This document shows, one piece after another, positions 1 through 5,272 of a stretch of DNA of 5,607 nucleotides. The position numbers were made by a program, and so were the translations under genes. The notes below the pieces were generated by a model that was given only the letters and a program-made list of their open reading frames with translations, made no database searches and was not told the DNA's origin. How positions within the stretch are numbered: the first letter of the stretch is position 1; each line of letters begins with the position of its first letter. Source of the DNA: an uncultured Actinomycetes bacterium (GTDB taxonomy: Bacteria; Actinomycetota; Actinomycetes; S36-B12). The stretch spans positions 1-5,607 of the forward strand of contig CAIXFB010000091.1 in the NCBI GenBank assembly GCA_903918595.1, read 5' to 3'.

Positions 1-234
1 CGAGTTGCCACACCTCGCAATTCCTCTCGCTCAGCTGGCCTGGCTGCACCCCGCTCGATCAAGCGCGGCACCCCGGTGCGCAAAGCACAGGTGCTGCCCT
101 CACCAAGTTCCACCATTCGCGTGTGGGCATCGGCCAATAACGTGGACTGCCCCACCCGCGGGCGCATCCCGGCCTCGGTGATCGAGGCATACGAGCGCTC
201 CATGGCGCCCGTGATGTTCTCAGCCGTTCAGTAG
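1..234 (+). CDS. lsr2: Lsr2-like nucleoid-associated protein, C-terminal part (5' end outside window)
   Basis: This frame is open from the first base to a TAG at 232-234 and gives 77 residues with no start, so the gene begins upstream. Residues 38-65 match the Lsr2 C-terminal DNA-binding domain: a helix around IRVWASANN, then the PTRGRIP loop (RGR at residues 53-55, bases 157-165), then a helix SVIEAYER. In Lsr2 the RGR motif enters the minor groove of AT-rich DNA, and the protein compacts the nucleoid and silences AT-rich foreign genes in actinobacteria. Residues 1-37 are a basic, Ser/Pro/Ala-rich linker. The N-terminal dimerisation domain is not visible, so this could also be an Lsr2-domain protein of different architecture. 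The usual Lsr2 ends soon after the last helix; here about 12 further residues (SMAPVMFSAVQ) follow. The gene converges on the HAD gene with a 1-bp gap. Confidence 0.85.
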   Translation, partial: RVATPRNSSRSAGLAAPRSIKRGTPVRKAQVLPSPSSTIRVWASANNVDCPTRGRIPASVIEAYERSMAPVMFSAVQ

Positions 235-250
235 CTCAGCCGTTCAGTAG
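219..250. repeat. Perfect 16-bp tandem duplication spanning two convergent stop codons
   Basis: The 16-mer CTCAGCCGTTCAGTAG occurs at 219-234 and again, immediately adjacent and without mismatch, at 235-250. The bases flanking the two copies differ (218 t against 234 g; 251 g against 235 c), so the unit is exactly 16 bp. The left copy encodes the end of Lsr2 (its TAG is 232-234). The right copy, read on the minus strand, encodes the end of the HAD protein (its TGA is the complement of 236-238). Neither protein sequence depends on the other copy. Confidence 0.95.
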
Positions 251-895
251 GTCCGCGAGTTCTGCAGGATTCTGGGCGAGTGCAATCGCACCAGCAGTGG
301 TGAGTTCGGCTTCATCGCCGTAACCCCACAGCACCCCGATCGTGTCGATGCCGTGTTCGCGAGCACCGGCAACATCGTGGCGACGATCCCCGACCATGCG
401 CATCGACTGAGTACTCGGATCCGAGTTTGTCATCGCAAGCGCATGCTCGATCACGAGCGATTTCGAATCACGGCTGCCGTCGAGTTCAGCGCCGCCAATG
501 AAGGTGAAGTAATTGGCGAGCTCGTAATGCTCAAGGATCCGTGTTGCTGAATAGGTGGGCTTACTCGTTGCCACCGCCAAGGTGGTTCCCTGCGCGGTGA
601 GCTGGGCGAGAAGCTCCGGGATTCCGTCGTAGACCTCGTTCTCAAACAAGCCAACGTCGTGATACCGCTCGCGGTATTTATCAATCGCGACGCGAATCTG
701 CTCATCACCCATACCGAAATGTTCACCGAATGTAACTGCGAGCGGTGGGCCGAGGAAAGTGCGCATCGTGGCGGCGTCGGGATGTTCGATCCCGAACTCA
801 TCGAGTGCATACGTGATGCAGTTGATGATTCCCGGGGCTGCATCAGTCAGCGTGCCGTCAAGGTCAAAAAGGATCACGTCGAGGTTTTGGGGCAC
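236..895 (-). CDS. HAD-superfamily hydrolase, phosphoglycolate-phosphatase-like
   Basis: Cytoplasmic phosphatase of the haloacid dehalogenase superfamily, 219 residues from GTG 895, a normal length for the Gph/HAD_2 group. Visible motifs: motif I DLDGT with nucleophile D11 and acid/base D13; an alpha-helical cap at about residues 17-85; motif II T110 in AVATSK; motif III K145; motif IV VGDRRHD with D170 and D174 for magnesium. The frame stays open upstream to an ATG at 1069, but the extra residues are low-complexity and lie over the divergent phosphodiesterase gene. GTG 895, eight codons before DLDGT, is the natural start. It has no Shine-Dalgarno sequence; CATGAT lies at -12 to -7, which would suit leaderless transcription. 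The substrate cannot be read from sequence: phosphoglycolate is typical, and the neighbouring phosphodiesterase makes glycerol 3-phosphate a weaker alternative. Confidence 0.9.
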   Translation of the reverse strand: MPQNLDVILFDLDGTLTDAAPGIINCITYALDEFGIEHPDAATMRTFLGPPLAVTFGEHFGMGDEQIRVAIDKYRERYHDVGLFENEVYDGIPELLAQLTAQGTTLAVATSKPTYSATRILEHYELANYFTFIGGAELDGSRDSKSLVIEHALAMTNSDPSTQSMRMVGDRRHDVAGAREHGIDTIGVLWGYGDEAELTTAGAIALAQNPAELADLLNG

Positions 896-963
896 GGCGT
901 GATCATGCCATGGGATGGGGAAGGGAACTCTTCTCTGCGTCTGTTCTCTGCCATGCTGAGCCG
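896..963. promoter_or_regulatory. Divergent intergenic region between the HAD and phosphodiesterase genes
   Basis: This 68-bp gap lies between two GTG starts facing away from each other and should hold both promoters. Neither start has a clear Shine-Dalgarno sequence. Each has a CATGNT hexamer at -12 to -7 (CATGAT for the minus gene, complement of 902-907; CATGCT at 952-957 for the plus gene), a partial match to the actinobacterial TANNNT -10 element. No convincing -35 box was found for either. A direct repeat TTCTCTGC occurs at 931-938 and 944-951. Confidence 0.4.
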
Positions 964-1806
964 GTGATCGAGTCAACTCGCCGGACCGGGGATCCCCCGT
1001 TGGTGGTGGCGCACCGAGGTGCGAGTTCGGTGGAACCCGAGCACTCGATGGCTGCCTACCTGCGGGCAATCAGCGACGGGGCAGATGCGGTGGAGTGTGA
1101 TGTGCGGCTCACCGCCGATGGCAACCTGGTGTTGGTGCACGATCGGCGCATCGATCGCACGAGTGATGGATCGGGGTATGTGTCTGCGCTGCACCTCGAT
1201 GAGTTGCTGCAACGGGATTTCAGCGGTGGGGCATCGCGGTGGATGGACTTTGAAGATCCGAAGGGCCATGAATATCGTGCGCGTGTTCTCACCCTCGATC
1301 GATTTCTATCCGATCTCACCGCAGTCTCATCAACTGTGCAATTCTCGATCGAGACGAAACACCCCACGCGGTATCGGGGATATGTGGAGCGGGAGCTCGC
1401 GGCAACATTGCGCAAGTTTGGCCTAGGTGAACCCGCGCGAGATTCCGAAGTGCAGGGGACAGCGTCCCAGCTTGCGATGCGCGTGCGCGTGATGTCGTTC
1501 AGTTACTTTGCTGTTCGACGCATTCCAAAACTTTTGCCCGAGGTTCCTTCGGTCTACTTGGTGGATCGGCTCTGGCCGTGGGTCAAGTCCGGGTCACTCC
1601 CCAAGGGCACTTCGGTGCTCGGCCCCTCGATTGAGGTCCTTCGCTCGCACCCGGAAATTGTTCGACGCGTGCACGAGAACGGCCACGAAGTGCATGTCTG
1701 GACCGTTGATGAGAACGACGACGTTGACCTATGCCTCGAGCTCGGGGTGGATGCCATCATCACCAACCGGCCGGGCGCGGTGAAGGCGCGCATCACCGCT
1801 CGGTAA
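964..1806 (+). CDS. glpQ: Glycerophosphodiester phosphodiesterase, GlpQ1-like
   Basis: Hydrolyses glycerophosphodiesters, from phospholipid or teichoic-acid turnover, to glycerol 3-phosphate and an alcohol. The 280-residue product from GTG 964 is a single GDPD domain (TIM barrel). Visible residues: HRGA with H17 and R18; PEHSMAAY with E26 (PEH replaces the more common PEN, as in mycobacterial GlpQ1); VECDVRLT with E44 and D46 for metal; VLVHDRRIDRTSDG with the second catalytic histidine H59; SIETKHP with E130 and K132; and the closing strand VHVWTVDE (W246) and DAIITNRPG. An ATG at 910 is in frame, but the 18 added residues resemble nothing in the family. GTG 964, just before the domain, is preferred, with CATGCT at -12 to -7 and no Shine-Dalgarno sequence. 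No signal peptide is seen, so a cytoplasmic location is likely. The DUF5926 gene follows after 11 bp. Confidence 0.93.
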   Translation: MIESTRRTGDPPLVVAHRGASSVEPEHSMAAYLRAISDGADAVECDVRLTADGNLVLVHDRRIDRTSDGSGYVSALHLDELLQRDFSGGASRWMDFEDPKGHEYRARVLTLDRFLSDLTAVSSTVQFSIETKHPTRYRGYVERELAATLRKFGLGEPARDSEVQGTASQLAMRVRVMSFSYFAVRRIPKLLPEVPSVYLVDRLWPWVKSGSLPKGTSVLGPSIEVLRSHPEIVRRVHENGHEVHVWTVDENDDVDLCLELGVDAIITNRPGAVKARITAR

Positions 1807-1817
1807 GTTCTCACCCC

Positions 1818-2792
1818 ATGGGAAAGAAGAGCAAGCGTCCAGTAGCCACCGAAGCAGCGCAGACCACCGGTGACGTTGCCGTCGTCAGCATGCGCGAGCC
1901 CTGCCCCTGCGGTTCGGGCCGGCGCTACAAGGCCTGCCATGGCAAAGAGGCTGCTCGCCCAACGTCTGTTACCGCCCGCCCCTTCGAAGGCTTCGCATCC
2001 GAGTGCGACATCGTCGCAATGCGCGAGCTCGTACCTTCCGCCACCACCACGCTTACCATCTCGGCCAACGGCGTTGCCGCCAAGCACACCGGCCGCACGG
2101 TGACCCTCGCTACCGTCCTGCCATTGGCGTATCCGGCACTCGTGCGCACCGACGGCAGCGTGTTGCTCGGCCTGCAGGTCAACGTGGGCTCCGCTGATGC
2201 ATCGCGCGATGTTGCCGGTGCACTGCTCGCAGCGCTTGAAGCCGAGCCCGGCCAGCCGGTATCCATCGGCCGGATGGGTGCCGACTCCCCGCGCCTGCAA
2301 GATGTTGTCGACACTGCCGACCCACTTACCATCTCAGTGTTCGACGATTTCGGGTTCTGGATTGAAGATTCCGAAGCCGAACTAGCACCCGATGTGAAGG
2401 CATCACTGGATCGCGCAAAGGAATACGCGCACCCCACATCGAAACTGAACTCGGTGGAGGCCGCCTACTGGACCCAGATGGGTGAGAAAGAGCATCTGCG
2501 TTGGATCATGCCGTTCGAAGAGGATGCACTGGTCACCGCGCTCGCGCGTTTGCATGCGGCCTCGAGCTCCAACTTGGGCACGGACACTCGCCTGGTTGGA
2601 ATGTTCCGCGCACAAGGGCTCGTGGTTCCGGTATGGGATTTGCCGCTCGGTTTTGGCGCTGCAGCACTAGAAGAGCCGGCCGCGGCATTTGGTGAGCGGT
2701 TGGCCGAAGCGCTGGCTGTGACAACCCCCATGACAGACCCCGAGCGCCGCGCTCGTGCAGGTTTGACGAACCGTCAGGTCACGCTGCGGTAG
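1818..2792 (+). CDS. DUF5926 family protein with N-terminal SEC-C zinc motif
   Basis: Actinobacterial protein of unknown function, 324 residues. The basic start MGKKSKR leads to a SEC-C motif, EPCPCGSGRRYKACHGK, with putative zinc ligands C29, C31, C40 and H41. From about residue 52 (RPFEGF) the body matches the DUF5926 family: CDIVAMRELVPSATT, VTLATVLPLAYPALVR, VGSADASRDVAGALLAALE, PRLQDVV, and the acidic aromatic FDDFGFWIED. SEC-C is best known at the C-terminus of SecA, so such proteins are often mislabelled as SecA; no ATPase domain is present here. No signal peptide or membrane segment is seen. The start ATG 1818 lies 11 bp after the glpQ stop, so the two are probably one transcript, although the gap has no Shine-Dalgarno sequence. 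The function is unknown; the family assignment rests on remembered conserved segments. Confidence 0.88.
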   Translation: MGKKSKRPVATEAAQTTGDVAVVSMREPCPCGSGRRYKACHGKEAARPTSVTARPFEGFASECDIVAMRELVPSATTTLTISANGVAAKHTGRTVTLATVLPLAYPALVRTDGSVLLGLQVNVGSADASRDVAGALLAALEAEPGQPVSIGRMGADSPRLQDVVDTADPLTISVFDDFGFWIEDSEAELAPDVKASLDRAKEYAHPTSKLNSVEAAYWTQMGEKEHLRWIMPFEEDALVTALARLHAASSSNLGTDTRLVGMFRAQGLVVPVWDLPLGFGAAALEEPAAAFGERLAEALAVTTPMTDPERRARAGLTNRQVTLR

Positions 2793-3428
2793 TTACGCCT
2801 GCACAAACTCCAGCACCGTCCACACGGCTAACCCGGTCAGCACCACGGCGGAGATCAACCTGATGCGCCAGATCGGAACTCGGGCTTCCAACCACTTGCC
2901 GAGCAGCACTGCGACTGCAGCAACAGTAATCAGGGCAAGCCAAGTGCCAACAAACACACTGGCCGGCTCGCCAGTGCGTGCAGCCATACCGGCAGTGAGA
3001 ATCTGCGAGAGGTCGCCCCATTCAGCAGCGAAGAGAATGAGAAAACTCGTGGCGAAGACCTTGGCGAACGTCGCCTGGCGAGGAGCTTCCACCAGAGTCG
3101 CGTTGCTCTGAACCTCTTCCTCCTCTTCCTTCTCCTTTGCTAAGAATGACGCCCTACTTTGCAGGCCGCCCTTTGCCATGATGAAAGCACCGACTGCGAA
3201 AAGGGTGAACGTGATGCCGAGCACCAAGCGCTCGGGAGCCAGGGAAAGAAGCCCGCCTGCAGTTACGGCAATCGTGGTTTGCACGGCAAAGGCTGCTGCA
3301 ACACCGAGCCACACCTGCCATCTGGAAAAGCGTGTGGCCAGAACGAGAGTTGCGATGAACGTTTTATCGGGCAGTTCGGCTGGCAAAATCAAAGCAAACA
3401 CTGTGGCGCTGAGTCCAGGGTCGATCAT
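2793..3428 (-). CDS. TMEM165/GDT1 (UPF0016) family cation transporter
   Basis: Membrane protein of 211 residues with two related three-helix halves, the usual size and layout for bacterial UPF0016. Studied relatives move Mn2+ or Ca2+ out of the cytoplasm (MneA in Vibrio, Mnx in Synechocystis, Gdt1 in yeast). The family motif E-x-G-D-[KR]-[TS] appears twice: ELPDKT at residues 18-23, with Pro for Gly, and EWGDLS at 136-141, with Leu for Lys/Arg. The metal-binding Glu and Asp are kept in both. Helices lie near residues 8-30, 38-60, 67-86, 125-148, 156-176 and 190-208. The loop between the halves holds an acidic run at about 98-106. ATG 3428 is chosen because homology begins there; it overlaps the TGA of the upstream channel-like gene as ATGA, indicating translational coupling. 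Its stop abuts that of the DUF5926 gene. The exact ion is not determined. Confidence 0.93.
   Translation of the reverse strand: MIDPGLSATVFALILPAELPDKTFIATLVLATRFSRWQVWLGVAAAFAVQTTIAVTAGGLLSLAPERLVLGITFTLFAVGAFIMAKGGLQSRASFLAKEKEEEEEVQSNATLVEAPRQATFAKVFATSFLILFAAEWGDLSQILTAGMAARTGEPASVFVGTWLALITVAAVAVLLGKWLEARVPIWRIRLISAVVLTGLAVWTVLEFVQA
3113..3138 (-). other. 26-nt homopurine tract with Shine-Dalgarno-like core, inside the GDT1 gene
   Basis: On the coding strand this stretch is purine only and begins with AAAGGAG, a near-perfect anti-Shine-Dalgarno match, followed by several GGAG and GAGG copies. It encodes the acidic linker (about residues 98-106) between the two three-helix halves of the transporter. 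No start codon lies at a proper spacing downstream, so it does not mark an internal gene. Confidence 0.7.
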
Positions 3429-4717
3429 GCGTCGTCGTTCTTCAAGAATTCCGTTGCGAGAGTGGGCCAAATAACCGGGAAGACATGCGTGCGGGGGCCG
3501 CCCCACGGACTTGGAATTACCTCGAGCCTGCGGGCGAGGTTGTACGCGGTGAATTCATAGCGAGCTCGGGCTATTGCGAACTGCTCCCAGGCTTCGTCAA
3601 GATCATTTTCGATCGGGTATCCAGACTTCCTCAGCACCTCGACCCCATGATCAAATTCATCCCGGGTCAAAGAGATCGGCACAGCCTCACCGGCGCGAAG
3701 GCGATCCACGGCCTCCGTTGGTAGACCGGTCACGGCATCAATCGTTGCCGCCATCTCCACTGCTATTTCACCCGGCTCGATTCCGGGCGCTTTCGTGATG
3801 TGGCCATCGGCGGCGCGAGTGTGCGGAAAGAAATGGCCAACAAAAGGAATTCGGCGACGGAATTGGGTGCGTCGCTGCGTCATGACAAAGATGACCTCAA
3901 GTGCCTGGGACCCGTGCAGCAGTATCGAGACTGCGTTATGGCGCGGCAGCGTTTTGGTCAGAGCGAGTTGAAGAGAAGCTGCATCGAGAACCGCGAGCAG
4001 GGAGATAACCCAACTGCGGTTGGGATTTCCTGAGCGCATCAACAGCAATACCGGATATGTGACATGGGTGAGACGCACATGTGTTGCCCACGAGCGCCAC
4101 TCAAAGAAAGTCCGTTCCAATGACTCGGGTTGCTTTGTGAGGTAGATCCGCGAAATCAACTCCGGACCCCAAGCCGGATCTCCACCAGCGATGCCAAGCA
4201 TCGCTACGTCTTTTTCACGCTGAATATAGGACGAGTAGATCGTTGGCAAGAAGCCGATCAGCAGGGCAATCACAATTGGGCCGGTTGCTGCAGCGAAGAA
4301 GTCGATGACCGTTATTTCCGCATCGCTACCTTGCACAAAACCGAGGGTGAACAAACTTGATCCGGATTGACGTAACGCAGCACCCAGATCGCCACCACCG
4401 CCGATGCCGTAGATCCACAGGCCATATGAAACAAAGAAGAGCAGGAGCCACACAATGAGCTGAACAACAATGACAAGCGGGCCCATCCAGGCAAGAACCG
4501 AATCACTGCCCATGAAGGTGCTTCGCGTGCGAGCAATAGCGCGAAGCGGTGCGATCACACTGAAGGTGACGAGATCGTTCACACTGGATTCGAGGTTGCG
4601 AGGCATCACCACGGTGCGCAGCAGGCTGGTGATGGTGAGAATGAAAAGGAACAACCCCAGCAACAGAGCAAGGCTTCGCGGCACAAGATCGATGTCGAGT
4701 CTGCCGAAGTCCACCAT
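3425..4717 (-). CDS. Membrane protein with ion-channel-like pore segment, function unknown
   Basis: 430-residue integral membrane protein. Hydrophobic segments lie near residues 14-36, 78-103 and 140-164. Between the last two is SGSSLFTLGFVQGSD (residues 118-132), placed like the pore helix and filter of two-helix potassium channels, with TLGF where channels have TVGYGD. Other conserved-looking stretches are LLRTVVMPR (32-40), AATGPIVIAL (143-152), LPTIYSSYIQRE (157-168), PAWGPEL (181-187) and RSWVISLLAVLDAASL (234-249). The rest is probably cytoplasmic and ends with a helix-rich region and SPWGG near 403. It recalls a family of actinobacterial hypothetical proteins sometimes called ion channels or ion transporters; conduction is not shown. 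ATG 4717 has GGGAG at a 9-nt spacing; an upstream in-frame ATG at 4798 would add 27 unlikely residues. Local G+C is lower than in neighbours. The gene precedes and overlaps GDT1. Confidence 0.8.
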   Translation of the reverse strand: MVDFGRLDIDLVPRSLALLLGLFLFILTITSLLRTVVMPRNLESSVNDLVTFSVIAPLRAIARTRSTFMGSDSVLAWMGPLVIVVQLIVWLLLFFVSYGLWIYGIGGGGDLGAALRQSGSSLFTLGFVQGSDAEITVIDFFAAATGPIVIALLIGFLPTIYSSYIQREKDVAMLGIAGGDPAWGPELISRIYLTKQPESLERTFFEWRSWATHVRLTHVTYPVLLLMRSGNPNRSWVISLLAVLDAASLQLALTKTLPRHNAVSILLHGSQALEVIFVMTQRRTQFRRRIPFVGHFFPHTRAADGHITKAPGIEPGEIAVEMAATIDAVTGLPTEAVDRLRAGEAVPISLTRDEFDHGVEVLRKSGYPIENDLDEAWEQFAIARARYEFTAYNLARRLEVIPSPWGGPRTHVFPVIWPTLATEFLKNDDA

Positions 4718-4741
4718 GGGCAAATGCTCCCATGCGATGGG
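4715..4741. repeat. Nested inverted repeats in the divergent gap, possible operator
   Basis: CATGGG (4715-4720) is mirrored by CCCATG (4729-4734) across 8 nt, and CCCAT (4729-4733) is mirrored again by ATGGG (4737-4741) across GCG. Three copies of the same half-site therefore sit in the 42-bp gap between the channel-like gene and the DUF4446 gene. The first copy overlaps the channel-like start codon. This could be an operator or chance in a short sequence. Confidence 0.35.
4727..4731 (-). promoter_or_regulatory. Ribosome binding site of the channel-like gene
   Basis: GGGAG on the minus strand ends 9 nt before ATG 4717. It decides this start over the in-frame ATG at 4798. Confidence 0.6.
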
Positions 4742-4742
4742 C

Positions 4743-4748
4743 GAGGTG
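4743..4748 (+). promoter_or_regulatory. Possible ribosome binding site of the DUF4446 gene
   Basis: GAGGTG lies 11 nt before ATG 4760. The spacing is a little long but this is the only purine-rich match upstream, and it favours 4760 over the later GTG codons. Confidence 0.45.
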
Positions 4749-4759
4749 CTGCCCTGCGC

Positions 4760-5272
4760 ATGGTGACTAGGCTTCCGAGGGTGAACGTAGACGCCCAATC
4801 AGCCGTGATCGTGGCCCTCGTTGGCCTCGCGGTGGGCGTTGTTGGGGTGGTTCTGGCGGCAGTCGCGCTGGCCAAACTCGCCCGGATGCACCGTTCCTAC
4901 GCGCTGCTTGAAGTTGTTGAAGGCCGGGAAAACTACATCGACGCGGTTGCCCGCACGCGCGAAGACATGGCCGATCTCTCTGATGCCTTCGCCCGGCTCG
5001 ATATGGACCAGCGGCAGATCCGCTCGGATCTCACCCTTGCGCTACGGCATGTGTCAGTTCTTCGCTACGACGCTTTTGGGGACATGGGCGGCCGTTATTC
5101 CTTCTCGGCAGCCGTTCTTGATGACAATGGCGACGGACTCGTGATCACGAGCATCCACGGACGCGCCGAAACACGCACATATCTGAAAGGCTTGAGCGCT
5201 GGGGTGAGCGATATTGATCTCTCACCAGAGGAGCAACAGGCGGTCAAGACCGCGCGAGGAGGGGATTCCTGA
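4760..5272 (+). CDS. DUF4446 family membrane-anchored protein
   Basis: 170 residues of unknown function. One hydrophobic segment at about residues 14-40 should anchor it in the membrane. A helical, possibly coiled-coil region follows at about 55-97 (ARTREDMADL, RLDMDQRQIRSDL). The C-terminal part carries the DUF4446 hallmarks: LRYDAFGDMGGRYSFSAAVL, DNGDGLVITSIHGR, ETRTYLKGL and LSPEEQQAV. The start is uncertain. ATG 4760 has GAGGTG upstream and is used here; GTG 4781, giving 163 residues starting near NVDAQSAV, is a good alternative and would fit the short N-terminus common in the family; ATG 4724 seems too long. The stop overlaps pheA by one base (TGATG), so the two are translated from one message. 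That coupling gives no clear functional clue, as DUF4446 has no known link to aromatic amino acids. Confidence 0.88.
   Translation: MVTRLPRVNVDAQSAVIVALVGLAVGVVGVVLAAVALAKLARMHRSYALLEVVEGRENYIDAVARTREDMADLSDAFARLDMDQRQIRSDLTLALRHVSVLRYDAFGDMGGRYSFSAAVLDDNGDGLVITSIHGRAETRTYLKGLSAGVSDIDLSPEEQQAVKTARGGDS
5256..5264 (+). promoter_or_regulatory. Strong ribosome binding site of pheA
   Basis: GAGGAGGGG lies inside the 3' end of the DUF4446 gene, 7 nt before the pheA ATG at 5272. It is the best Shine-Dalgarno match in the window and allows pheA to be initiated independently of read-through from the upstream gene. Confidence 0.8.

Noticed and set aside
451..843. 130-codon open frame on the minus strand
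   Set aside because: Out of frame inside the HAD gene, which carries all four catalytic motifs; the shadow product is Ser/Arg-rich.
896..1069. N-terminal extension of the HAD protein to ATG 1069
   Set aside because: The added 58 residues are Pro/Arg-rich, overlap the divergent phosphodiesterase start, and lie before the DLDGT motif that normally begins within the first 15 residues.
1807..1817. Ribosome binding site for the DUF5926 gene
   Set aside because: The 11-bp gap (GTTCTCACCCC) has no purine-rich match to the anti-Shine-Dalgarno sequence.
1554..2300. 248-codon open frame on the minus strand
   Set aside because: It lies antisense over the phosphodiesterase and DUF5926 genes, both of which have clear family motifs; its translation is rich in Gly/Ala/Arg/His with no recognisable domain.
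1925..2437. 170-codon open frame on the minus strand
   Set aside because: Antisense shadow of the DUF5926 gene with Ser/Ala-rich low-complexity translation and no motif.
1818..2792. Annotation as SecA or preprotein translocase subunit
   Set aside because: Only the short SEC-C zinc motif is shared; no Walker motifs or DEAD-like ATPase domain are present.
2760..2830. Bidirectional terminator between the DUF5926 and GDT1 genes
   Set aside because: I searched by eye for a GC-rich stem followed by a T-run on either strand and found none.
3159..3560. 133-codon open frame on the plus strand
   Set aside because: Antisense to the GDT1 gene and the end of the channel-like gene; Cys/Gly/Arg-rich product with no domain.
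4470..4766. 98-codon open frame on the plus strand
   Set aside because: Antisense to the N-terminal membrane segments of the channel-like gene; the Arg-rich product is typical of a reversed hydrophobic region.
4768..4773. TAGGCT as a -10 element for leaderless transcription from GTG 4781
   Set aside because: It fits TANNNT and lies at about the right distance, but no -35 box is seen and it falls within the frame starting at ATG 4760, so it is kept only as an argument that the start is uncertain.
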